From assembly GCF_000744605.1 (NCBI RefSeq), contig NZ_JQMG01000001.1, positions 2,356,001 through 2,420,000 of the forward strand: a DNA stretch of 64,000 bases, in the 5' to 3' direction. A program made the position numbers and the translations under genes. Shown one piece after another: positions 36,401 through 45,072 of this stretch (position 1 is its first letter; the number at the start of each line of letters is the position of its first letter). Under the pieces are notes generated by a model. That model saw only the letters and a list, made by a program, of their open reading frames with translations. It had not been told where the DNA came from and ran no database searches. Source of the stretch: Methylotenera sp. L2L1 (GTDB lineage Bacteria; Pseudomonadota; Gammaproteobacteria; Burkholderiales; Methylophilaceae).

Positions 36401-38194
36401 TGCCGGCACACCTACTTCATCTGCAATAAAGTAATCCACGGACTTCATACCCGTAGTCGCAAAATAACCTAGCCAACTGACTTGTATTGGAGCTGGCTTC
36501 CACGCCAGAATCTGTAATCGATTGCCGGATGTATGACCAGAAAGGTCAAGTAAAATATCGATACCATCTTGGTGAATCAACTCAGCGGCAGCCTGATCGG
36601 TTAAGCCAACCAGAGATTTCCAATGCGCGAAGTTTGGTTTAAGCCGGCCGGTAAAAGCATCTTCACGGATATCCGTTAAATATGCGATTAGCTCGAACTG
36701 GGAGAAATCAACGTTTTTCGCCCAATTCTCTAGAAAATAAGCAACGGGGTGCTGACGTAAATCGCCAGACATCAGGCCAATACGTAACCGTTGACGACCA
36801 GATCTAGCTTTCCAAGTGGTGTATGCTTGCTGCACTTTCTCGGTCACGACATGATCAAACGCTAGGGCTTGTTCTAAACGATATTCGGCGCTGTGATGGC
36901 CAGAGTAATTCATCGCAAACAATAAATTACTTCTTGCTTTGTTAGAGGCCGGGTCATATTTTAGTGCTTCAAAACACTCGTACTCAGCCTCCTCCAAGCG
37001 CCCTTGTGCAATGTAATTTGTGCACAAATTAATATGTGCATTGACGTACTCAGGGAGAATCTCAACGGCTTTTTTAAGCGACAGCTCAGCTTTTTTAATC
37101 TGTCCAAGCGCAGCTAAAGTCAGCCCTAAATTACTGTACAGCAAAGCCTCACTCGGGTGCAGATCTATCGCCTTACCAAAGGCCACTTCAGCCTCCTGAT
37201 AACGCTCCATTCTGTGTAAAGCAAGGCCTAAGTTGTTATAGGCCAACCAGTAATCTAAGTCTAACTCTAAAGCGCGCAGGTAACATGCCTCGGCCTCGGC
37301 AAACAAGCCCTGCTCAGCCTTCGCCAAACCAAGGTCCACATGCACATCTTTACGCGATTGATCAATTGACAGCGCTTGAGCAAAGTATGGAATAGACTCC
37401 GGCACTCGCCCTATCGTCCTTAAAAAGACCGCCATTTTGACATATGCATCAACTGACTTGGGGTGTGCCGAAATGCCAGCCTGTATGCATGCTTCCGCCT
37501 CAGTCAACCTATCAGCCGCATGTAATAAGTCGGCAAGATTACTATAAGCCTCAAATTTGGCACCAATTTCAATCGCCTTCTTAAAGCTGTCCTCAGCATC
37601 TTGCAACTGATCTAAGGCTTTTGCTACGGCGCCTAATCCTATATGGGCTGCAACAAAATCAGACTGCAATTTCAACACATCCTCATAGCAACCTTTTGCC
37701 TCAGCAAAGTGGCTCAGTTCGTAAAGAACGTGTCCTAAGTTATCTAGAATCCAAATATTATTGGTATCTAAACGTAATGCATTTTTATAACTCTGCTCGG
37801 CTTGTGCTAATAAATCCTGATTTTTTAAAACATTGCCTAAGTTGTAATGCGCCTGTGCAAAGCTGGAATTAAGCTGTATGGCTTTTTGGTAACAAACAAC
37901 AGCTGAGTCTAGTTTTTGCTGGTCATAAAAACAGTTACCTAGGTTATATTGAGCCTCATAATCCTCAGGTAAAAAAAGTGCGGCATTTTTTAATGCTTGC
38001 AGCGCATGGTCAGCTGCGCCCTGATTTTGATAGATAGCACCAAGCACTTTCCATGCAAATCCATGTTTAGGGTACTGCTGAACCATAGATGAGGCTAAAG
38101 CCAGAGCTTCAGGGAGTTTTCTTTGATTAAACAACGCTAATAATGCGTTCATTTCGTCTAAAGCAGGATTTGTATTATTTTTAGTTTTAACCAT
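33470..38194 (-). CDS. Giant TPR-GT41-GT2-TPR-GT2 glycosyltransferase fusion
   Basis: A 1574-residue protein and the first gene of the island. Approximate layout: TPRs 10-440 (for example [20 protein letters not shown]). GT41/OGT-type catalytic region 466-825 ([60 protein letters not shown]). A GT2-like region 860-1075 with [20 protein letters not shown] and [20 protein letters not shown]. A second TPR block 1105-1210 ([15 protein letters not shown]). A second GT2 region from about 1233 ([20 protein letters not shown], then [11 protein letters not shown]). It could start and extend a glycan on one scaffold. I take ATG 38194; the frame extends to a TTG at 38206. No frameshift is seen. Confidence 0.88.
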   Translation of the reverse strand: [1574 protein letters not shown]

Positions 38195-38396
38195 TATCCC
38201 AGTCAATCAGCGATAGTTTTAACAAGCAAATAGCAATATAACATGTGATTGCCGCCAGTTTTAGATAATGACATTATTCAGAAACCACTAGCCACTTGAT
38301 ATTTAAAACAAATACGCAAAAGTAGTTCTCTTTACTGTTTGCACCGAGGACAGCAAAGTGCTCGTCCTATCATTACCTCAACCATCACCGGTGCTT

Positions 38397-39044
38397 TTAA
38401 CTCACCAAGTTATGTTTAAAAGCATAATGCGTTAGTTCAGCATTATGCTTAAGCTGCATTTTTTCAAGCAATCGTGTGCGATACATGCTGACAGTTTTCA
38501 CAGACAGCGAAAGTTTATTGGCCACGTCTGTTACCGACAAGCCAGAAGCAATCATAATGAATGTTTGATACTCTCGATCTGAAAGTAACTCATGTGGTGC
38601 TTTCTGGTCATCTCTACCAATCTGATTGGCTAAGATCTCGGCCACCTCAGGTGTGATGTACTTTTTTCCCCTAGCCACTGTGTGAATCGCATTCACTAAC
38701 TCGGATGACGCACTCTGCTTACATAGATAACCTGCGGCACCTGACTTTAAAGCTCGAATTGCGTATTCATCCTCCCTGTGCATAGAAAGCATCAATACCG
38801 CGATATGATTGTTCTCACGCTTAATGTACTTAAGCGCCTCTATGCCACTTCTATCTGGCAGAGAAATATCCAGCAATAAAACATCCGCATCGGGTTGAGA
38901 GCCTAGCTTGATTGCCTCATTCGCATTTTGTGCTTCTGCTATCACCAAAATATCATCGGTTTCAGAAAGGATTTGCTTGAGACCTGCTCTTAAAATTGCA
39001 TGATCATCTGCGATAATGACTTTTATTTTAGGTTTTTTACTCAT
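38397..39044 (-). CDS. NarL/FixJ-type response regulator
   Basis: 215 residues: receiver domain with acidic pair in VIIADDHAILRAGLKQIL, phospho-acceptor Asp at about 56 (DVLLLDISLPDRSG), Lys in AAGYLCKQSA, and a C-terminal LuxR-type helix-turn-helix (LSDREYQTFIMIASGLSVTD, then VANKLSLSVKTVSMYRTRLL). A DNA-binding regulator, partner of the kinase encoded 101 bases upstream. I use ATG 39044, since the longer frame starts with GTG one codon earlier. It lies downstream of the kinase and upstream of the glycan island on the same strand, so the island is a possible target. Confidence 0.92.
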   Translation of the reverse strand: MSKKPKIKVIIADDHAILRAGLKQILSETDDILVIAEAQNANEAIKLGSQPDADVLLLDISLPDRSGIEALKYIKRENNHIAVLMLSMHREDEYAIRALKSGAAGYLCKQSASSELVNAIHTVARGKKYITPEVAEILANQIGRDDQKAPHELLSDREYQTFIMIASGLSVTDVANKLSLSVKTVSMYRTRLLEKMQLKHNAELTHYAFKHNLVS

Positions 39045-39145
39045 CACTCACACCATCGTTTCATTTTTGAACAACAACTCACGCAAAAGCTTTGCATTTA
39101 CCACGCTAAGATACTTAGCGTGAATCAAACCACCTAACACACTAA

Positions 39146-40645
39146 TTATTCTATGGGCAAAGTGACTGTAATCGCAGTGCCTTTTTCCGCCAACTGATCA
39201 ATATCAAAACTACCATATAGCGCGGCAACCCGCTCCTGCATTCCTCTTAATCCAAAAGAGTTAGGTTTATAAGTATCGGCAAAATTAATACCGATGCCAT
39301 TATCACTAATTTTCATGATTATTTCATGATAATGTAGATTCAGATCCACATGCACAGAGGTCGCATTAGCATGCTTCGCAATATTAGACATCGACTCCTG
39401 ACAAATCCGAAACAAAGTAATTGCTTGATCTGGTGTCACGACAATCTCCGATTGATTGGTCGAAAAAGTACACGACACACCCACTTGCTTTTCAAATTCT
39501 TTAGCCTGCCACTGAAGTGCAGCAACAATCCCTAAATCTAATATATTCGGTCTTAAATCACTCGATATCTTATGAATGGCCTCAAATGTATTATCTACAA
39601 TACACTCCAAGCCTTTTGCCTGCTCAACAGAAACAGACTGGCCGGTTGCTAATCGATTAATGATAGAGGCCAAGCTAATTTTAATGGCGGTTAAATTACC
39701 ACCTAAATCATCATGTATCTCACGCGCGATCCTGGTGCGCTCCAACTCTTTAATTTGATTCATGTGCGCAGTTAATTGCGCTAATTCATGGCGAGACTCT
39801 TGTAACTCATGCTTTTCGTTTTTACTTTGCGTGATATTAATCATAATGCCAACCCATTGAATGACCCCATCATTCAAAACCTTAGGAATTGCACGCAGAT
39901 TAATCCACTTATTATCCTGCCAATCATTAATCCAAACCCGGCCTTCCCAATCTAACTGAGTAAGCCCATCTGCAGAAAATATTAACCGCTTCCGTAATGA
40001 AACTCTATCCCTTGGATTCATCATCGCAAAAAACAATTTCGACTCATGCATTAGGTCCGAGGCATTCAAACCTAGCAACGCTTTACAACCATCACTAAGA
40101 TAGTTGAAAACAATGTCACCTTTAGGATCAAGATGTAGCTGAAAAACCAAGCCTGGCGTATTTGAGATAATCGCCTCTACCCTAGACTCACTATCAATCA
40201 ACACTTGATTAAAAGTACTCTTACATTCGCGACAATCACTCACTGAAACTGGTAAAGAATCATTTTTAATGATGAATAAAAAAGCTTTTTGCTCGAACGT
40301 AACTAACTTAACACGTAACTGATCATGACCTTGATGCCCGATGACTGGTGCTTGGTCCTGCATCAAAGGTAAAAAATCAAGTGCATTTCGGTGCGCATAT
40401 AGATGCGCCTGTAAAGCTATTTTGCTTACTCCCAGCAGATCTATAAGCAGCTGTTCTTGCAACTCAGGCAAGTCACAACCTGTATTGTTTAATACACTTG
40501 CATTAACATAGACAAGCCTCATATCCGCAGCATCAAGCAAATAAATTTCATCGGCTACCGCGTGTAGCAACTCATTAAAAAGCTGTGGGTTCTCATTAAA
40601 AAATACAGGTAGAGACTCTTGCGGCACTTTAATCGAAGGAATCAT
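39146..40645 (-). CDS. PAS-domain sensor histidine kinase (HisKA_3 / NarX type)
   Basis: 499 residues without membrane segments, so a cytoplasmic sensor. Two PAS-like regions (about 12-125, with DEIYLLDAADMRLVYVNASV, and about 155-280, with FQLHLDPKGDIVFNYLSDGC). A dimerisation segment with the phospho-acceptor His at about 310 (RIAREIHDDLGGNLTAIKIS). A C-terminal HATPase domain (ILDLGIVAALQWQAKEFEKQ, then ISDNGIGI and SFGLRGMQERVAALYG). The signal sensed is unknown. It pairs with the NarL-type regulator. Confidence 0.92.
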   Translation of the reverse strand: MIPSIKVPQESLPVFFNENPQLFNELLHAVADEIYLLDAADMRLVYVNASVLNNTGCDLPELQEQLLIDLLGVSKIALQAHLYAHRNALDFLPLMQDQAPVIGHQGHDQLRVKLVTFEQKAFLFIIKNDSLPVSVSDCRECKSTFNQVLIDSESRVEAIISNTPGLVFQLHLDPKGDIVFNYLSDGCKALLGLNASDLMHESKLFFAMMNPRDRVSLRKRLIFSADGLTQLDWEGRVWINDWQDNKWINLRAIPKVLNDGVIQWVGIMINITQSKNEKHELQESRHELAQLTAHMNQIKELERTRIAREIHDDLGGNLTAIKISLASIINRLATGQSVSVEQAKGLECIVDNTFEAIHKISSDLRPNILDLGIVAALQWQAKEFEKQVGVSCTFSTNQSEIVVTPDQAITLFRICQESMSNIAKHANATSVHVDLNLHYHEIIMKISDNGIGINFADTYKPNSFGLRGMQERVAALYGSFDIDQLAEKGTAITVTLPIE

Positions 40646-40907
40646 TTGATTAAACCCTATATTTTCAATAAGTTATAAAATACTAAATCGCAAAAATACA
40701 GTCTAACGACTGGTAAACTTATTATACATTCAAGTATTAACACAAAAGACCTACATATCGTCCAAAGTGCTACTATTCAAACTAAAGTTGAAGGCTCACA
40801 TTAAACGTGATTTGCTGTTCAAGCACTAAAAAACACTAAGAGATTTTTTTCAACCCCATTTTAAGACATAATTACAGGGTGTTTTAATAATAACTCAATG
40901 AGAAAAC

Positions 40908-41972
40908 ATGCGCATATTGTTAATTGACGACACCGAACTCAACATTACATTACTGAAACATCTCATCAAAAAGATACCAGAATACGAGTCGATTGCTTTT
41001 ACCAATCCTGTTAAAGCGCTCCTCTGGTGTAGAGATAACGAACCTGATTTAGTGATCGTAGATTATGCAATGCCTGAAATGGATGGCATTCAGTTCACTC
41101 AGCAGTTTAGAGGTTTCGCTAACTACGAAGAAATTCCCGTGCTAATGATTACTGCCAATAGTGATACATCTGTGCGCCAAAAAGCGCTCGCCAGCGGAGT
41201 CACAGATTTTCTGAATAAACCTCTAGATAATATTGAGTTTATTACTCGTGCAAGAAACATGTTGGCATTACGTCAAAGCCAAAAAGCTTTAATAGATCGT
41301 GCAGAGTGGCTAGATGATGAAGTGCGCAAGGCCACTGCAAAAATTAAAGAGCAAGAACGTGAAACGATATTTTGTTTAGCCAAAGCAGCTGAATTCCGCG
41401 ACCCAGAAACCGGCGCACACATTCAACGTATGGCACACTACTCTAAACATATCGCACACGTACTTGGCTTATCCTTACAAGAGCAACAGCTACTGCTTGA
41501 AGCTGCCCCTATGCATGATATTGGCAAAGTTGGCATTCCCGATGCTATTTTACTCAAACCAGGCAGGCTCACACCGGAAGAGTTTGTCATCATGAAACAG
41601 CATGCGATGATTGGTTACGAACTCCTCAATGCAAACAACTCCCCTTTACTCAAAACGGCAGCTGAAATCGCACTGACCCATCATGAGAAATATGATGGAA
41701 GCGGATACCCTCATGGATTATCCGGTGAGAATATTCCATTATTCGGTCGCATTGTTGCCGTAGCCGACGTATTTGACGCACTCACTTCAGAACGTCCTTA
41801 TAAAAAAGCGTGGTCGATTGAAGATGCTTGCAAGCTATTGAGAGAAGGAAGCGGCGGACATTTTGATCCTGTGTGTGTGGATGCTTTTTTTAGCGACTTT
41901 AATGAAATCATCACGATTAAAAACACCTTCTTAGATGAAGTCATTGAAGCTGAAAACCATGCCCTGCATTGA
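40908..41972 (+). CDS. Response regulator with HD-GYP domain (c-di-GMP phosphodiesterase, RpfG type)
   Basis: 354 residues: receiver domain with phospho-acceptor D52 (LVIVDYAMPEMDGIQFTQQF) and Lys in DFLNKPLD, a coiled linker, then an HD-GYP domain with the HD pair H203-D204 (APMHDIGKVGIPDAILLKPG), HHEKYDGSGYPHGLSGENIP and FGRIVAVADVFDALTSERPY. The metal- and substrate-binding residues look complete, so c-di-GMP hydrolysis is likely. It is divergent from the histidine kinase with a 262-base gap in which I recognised no sigma-54 or sigma-28 boxes. A motility-versus-attachment role is probable but inferred. Confidence 0.92.
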   Translation: MRILLIDDTELNITLLKHLIKKIPEYESIAFTNPVKALLWCRDNEPDLVIVDYAMPEMDGIQFTQQFRGFANYEEIPVLMITANSDTSVRQKALASGVTDFLNKPLDNIEFITRARNMLALRQSQKALIDRAEWLDDEVRKATAKIKEQERETIFCLAKAAEFRDPETGAHIQRMAHYSKHIAHVLGLSLQEQQLLLEAAPMHDIGKVGIPDAILLKPGRLTPEEFVIMKQHAMIGYELLNANNSPLLKTAAEIALTHHEKYDGSGYPHGLSGENIPLFGRIVAVADVFDALTSERPYKKAWSIEDACKLLREGSGGHFDPVCVDAFFSDFNEIITIKNTFLDEVIEAENHALH

Positions 41973-42080
41973 ATGCAGAACAATAGCCTGAATAGGCGGC
42001 AATTCTTTAAGCACGATAACAAACACAAATATCAACAAAGCACTAACGTAAATCTGCCAAAGTATTGTAAAATTACGTCT

Positions 42081-42174
42081 GGCGGGCCTCCCCGCATTGT
42101 GAAGTAGCCAATCTGGTCAGGTGCGGAAGCAAGCAGCCACAACTATTAAGCAAGTGCCGGGGTCAAGGCTCGCC
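42081..42174 (+). ncRNA. ffs: Signal recognition particle RNA (4.5S type)
   Basis: The conserved Ffh-binding domain is visible as GGTCAGGTGCGGAAGCAAGC at about 42115-42134, with the GGAA tetraloop and the AGCAGCC side. The ends GGCGGGCC (42081) and GGCTCGCC (ending 42174) pair to close the rod. One pair next to the tetraloop is G-C rather than the C-G of Escherichia coli, a compensatory change that supports the fold. A pyrimidine-rich tail follows. ffs directly before dnaX is a common proteobacterial arrangement. Ends are estimated from pairing. Confidence 0.88.
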
Positions 42175-42267
42175 TCTTCTTTTCTTTAGCTAAAGCACAT
42201 TTTAAAAGCCAAAGAACCTCCTAATAATTTAAAGACGAAAATACAATTTTCAGCTAAAGTTTAGGTT

Positions 42268-43971
42268 ATGTCATATCAAGTGCTAGCGCGTAAATGGCGC
42301 CCAAAATCCTTTGAGACGCTGGTCGGTCAAGACCACGTAGTTCGTGCGCTCACCAATGCTCTTGAACAAAACCGCTTACATCACGCTTATTTGTTTACTG
42401 GCACGCGTGGTGTCGGTAAAACGACAATCGCTCGTATTCTAGCTAAATCGCTTAACTGTGAAACAGGCATCACTGCAAAACCATGTGGCGTTTGCAATGC
42501 ATGTACAGAGATTGATAAAGGCCGATTTATTGATTTGATCGAAGTCGATGCGGCAAGTAATACGCAGGTAGATGCAATGCGTGACTTGTTAGACAACGCA
42601 CAATATGCGCCAACCGCTGGCCGCTTCAAAGTCTACATCATTGACGAAGTGCACATGCTCTCCAAAAGCGCATTTAATGCGATGCTTAAAACACTGGAAG
42701 AGCCTCCAGCTCACGTTAAGTTTATCCTTGCCACGACCGACCCTCAAAAAGTGCCTGTGACAGTGCTTTCACGCTGCTTACAGTTTAATTTACGCCAAAT
42801 GGCTGGCACTTCAATTACAGGTCACTTGCAAAACATTCTCACGCAGGAAAGTATCGCATTTGAGCCAACGGCTCTGCACTTAATCTCCCGTGCCGCAGCT
42901 GGCAGCATGCGTGACGCCCTCTCGCTGACAGATCAAGCCATTGCCTATGGCGGCCAAACAGTCAACGAGTCAGAAGTGCGTGCTATGTTGGGGGCAATCG
43001 ACCAAAGCTATTTATATCAACTATTAGATGCACTGCTCGCCAATGATGGCAATAGCCTGATTAATCAAGCAAAAGCGATGGAAGAACGTAGCATCTCATT
43101 CGACGCTGCATTAAATGATCTCGCACAACTGCTGCATCAAGTCGCTGTCGCACAAACGGTACCAGAAAGCGTCGCGAATGACCTCCCAGAACGCCAAGTG
43201 CTATTAAGCCTAGCGCAAAAGATTCAGCCTGAAACCTTACAGCTTTATTATCAAATCGCCTTATTAGGTCGCCGTGATATAGGCTTAGCTCCTGATGAGT
43301 TTGCTGGCTTCACCATGAGTCTGTTGCGCATGTTAGCATTTACGCCCAACGAAAATAGCAACGCCGCTAGCAAGCCTAAAACACCTAGTCCAATTAACAA
43401 CGCACATGCTAATAACACAAGTGTAACTGCACCAGTCGCGCAAACCGAGCATCCAATCAAGCAAGAAACCGTTGCTGAGATTGAAGCTAAAATTGCAGAT
43501 GCACCACCTGCAATCGAAAACAATCGGATAGAAACTAATGCACCAGCACCGGTGCCTAGTGAAAATACTGCAATACCAACACAAGCAAACAACATTGCCT
43601 TTAACGGTAATTGGCGTGCATTAGTAGACGCGTTAAAACTTGGGCTTGCCAGAGAGTTGGCCAAGCACTGTGAGCTTATTGCTTATGATGAACATAGTAT
43701 TTCGCTAAGCGTACCAGAGAGCCAGAAGCACCTAGTCTCAGCCAATTATCAAGAAAAGTTAACGACGGCAATTACTCAGCACTTTGATAGAAAAATTAAG
43801 CTGCAATTTAGCATTGGCGGTACAGGCAACACCCCTGCCAAGCAAATTTCTCAAGAAAAGGCACAAGCACAAGCCAATGCCGAAAACGCAATTGAAGAGG
43901 ATAGCTTCGTACAAGCGCTGATTGATGACTTTGGCGCAACTATCATTCCCAATAGTATCAAACCAATTTAA
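42268..43971 (+). CDS. dnaX: DNA polymerase III subunit gamma/tau
   Basis: The clamp-loader ATPase of the replicase. 567 residues: start [20 protein letters not shown], Walker A in [20 protein letters not shown], four zinc-binding cysteines in [20 protein letters not shown], Walker B in [20 protein letters not shown], sensor [10 protein letters not shown]. Domain III follows, then a Pro/Ala/Asn-rich linker (about 365-445) and a C-terminal polymerase/helicase-binding part. The ffs-dnaX-ybaB-recR order is standard. I saw no convincing slippery heptamer that would make a separate short form. Confidence 0.96.
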   Translation: MSYQVLARKWRPKSFETLVGQDHVVRALTNALEQNRLHHAYLFTGTRGVGKTTIARILAKSLNCETGITAKPCGVCNACTEIDKGRFIDLIEVDAASNTQVDAMRDLLDNAQYAPTAGRFKVYIIDEVHMLSKSAFNAMLKTLEEPPAHVKFILATTDPQKVPVTVLSRCLQFNLRQMAGTSITGHLQNILTQESIAFEPTALHLISRAAAGSMRDALSLTDQAIAYGGQTVNESEVRAMLGAIDQSYLYQLLDALLANDGNSLINQAKAMEERSISFDAALNDLAQLLHQVAVAQTVPESVANDLPERQVLLSLAQKIQPETLQLYYQIALLGRRDIGLAPDEFAGFTMSLLRMLAFTPNENSNAASKPKTPSPINNAHANNTSVTAPVAQTEHPIKQETVAEIEAKIADAPPAIENNRIETNAPAPVPSENTAIPTQANNIAFNGNWRALVDALKLGLARELAKHCELIAYDEHSISLSVPESQKHLVSANYQEKLTTAITQHFDRKIKLQFSIGGTGNTPAKQISQEKAQAQANAENAIEEDSFVQALIDDFGATIIPNSIKPI

Positions 43972-43991
43972 TCAAGTTTAAGGAGAACAAT

Positions 43992-44300
43992 ATGATGAAA
44001 GGTGGCATGGGCAATCTAATGAAACAAGCCCAGCAAATGCAAGCTAACATGCAAAAAGCGCAAGAAGAGCTTGCCAACATTGAGGTTGAAGGTATTGCAG
44101 CCAACGGATTGGTTAAAGTACAAATGACCTGTAAAAATGAAGTAAAACGCATCACTTTAGATGACAGCGTCATGGATGACAAAGAGACTCTAGAAGACTT
44201 ATTAGTCATCGCTTTAAAAGATGCAACAGTAAAAGCTGAAGCAACCTCTTCTTCACGCCTATCAAGCTTTATGCCTGCAGGTATGAAACTGCCATTTTAA
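43992..44300 (+). CDS. ybaB: YbaB/EbfC nucleoid-associated protein
   Basis: 102 residues beginning [20 protein letters not shown], then a helical hairpin and the beta core ([20 protein letters not shown]). A small dimeric DNA-binding protein conserved between dnaX and recR. AAGGAG lies upstream of the first ATG. Some annotations would start at the second Met. Confidence 0.95.
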   Translation: MMKGGMGNLMKQAQQMQANMQKAQEELANIEVEGIAANGLVKVQMTCKNEVKRITLDDSVMDDKETLEDLLVIALKDATVKAEATSSSRLSSFMPAGMKLPF

Positions 44301-44324
44301 TTTCAGCCTAAGCTCAAGACTTTC

Positions 44325-44927
44325 ATGAAAAACCCGCCAGCGCTTGAACAACTCATTGAGAGTTTACGTTGTTTACCTGGCGTGGGGCCAAAATCAGCGC
44401 AACGCATGGCTTACTACCTTTTACAACGTGATAGACAAGGCGCAAGTGGTTTAGCTTTAGCCTTAGATAATGCACTACAGGTCGTTGATCATTGTAAACT
44501 TTGCAATACCTTTAGCGAACAACCTATCTGCCCGTTATGCGAGTCAGCACAACGAGACAAAACGGTACTATGTGTCGTAGAAATGCCTACAGACCTCATC
44601 ATGCTAGAAAACACACGCGCCTACACAGGCATGTATTTTGTGCTGATGGGTAGGCTGTCGCCACTAGATGGCATTGGCCCTAAAGAAATTCATTTAGACA
44701 AACTCATTAAACGTGCTCACGATGGTATTGTAGAAGAAGTCATTCTAGCGACTAACTACACTGTAGAAGGTGATGCAACCGCCCATTACATCAGTGAGTT
44801 ATTACGTGTGCGCGGCATAAAGGTGAGCCGCATTGCGCGTGGTATGCCAATGGGTGGAGAGATTGAATATGTAGACTCAGGCACGCTTGCACAAGCCATG
44901 CTGGAACGCAGAAGCGTATTTAAATAA
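44325..44927 (+). CDS. recR: Recombination mediator protein RecR
   Basis: 200 residues. Helix-hairpin-helix at the N-terminus ([20 protein letters not shown]), a four-cysteine zinc finger ([16 protein letters not shown]), then a Toprim domain ([20 protein letters not shown]) and Walker-like end ([20 protein letters not shown]). It works with RecO to load RecA at gaps. It follows ybaB by 24 bases and is convergent with gph. Confidence 0.96.
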   Translation: MKNPPALEQLIESLRCLPGVGPKSAQRMAYYLLQRDRQGASGLALALDNALQVVDHCKLCNTFSEQPICPLCESAQRDKTVLCVVEMPTDLIMLENTRAYTGMYFVLMGRLSPLDGIGPKEIHLDKLIKRAHDGIVEEVILATNYTVEGDATAHYISELLRVRGIKVSRIARGMPMGGEIEYVDSGTLAQAMLERRSVFK

Positions 44928-45072
44928 GATTAAACAGGTTATATAGCCTGACTGTATCCAAACTCAAAAAATAAGTTTAAACAAGTAACAGCAATCAGTA
45001 CATCAGCGGAAAAAGTTAGCTGGCTTTAGATCAATGTCAGATTAACATCACACACCCAGCTTACACTGCCAT

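Noticed and set aside
21661-38194. Island as a recent integrative mobile element
   Set aside because: No integrase, transposase, tRNA target, flanking direct repeats or phage gene could be seen; only base composition hints at transfer.
43251-43664. Hydrophobic minus-strand frame opposite dnaX
   Set aside because: The apparent membrane protein is the reverse reading of the Ala/Asn/Pro-rich DnaX linker; no start signal or neighbours.
42268-43971. Programmed frameshift in dnaX
   Set aside because: No slippery heptamer with following stem was found near the end of domain III; runs such as CAAAAAG lie too early.
44928-45072. Terminator between convergent recR and gph
   Set aside because: Only weak pairings such as AGG...CCT around a TATATA core; no stem of useful length with a T-run.
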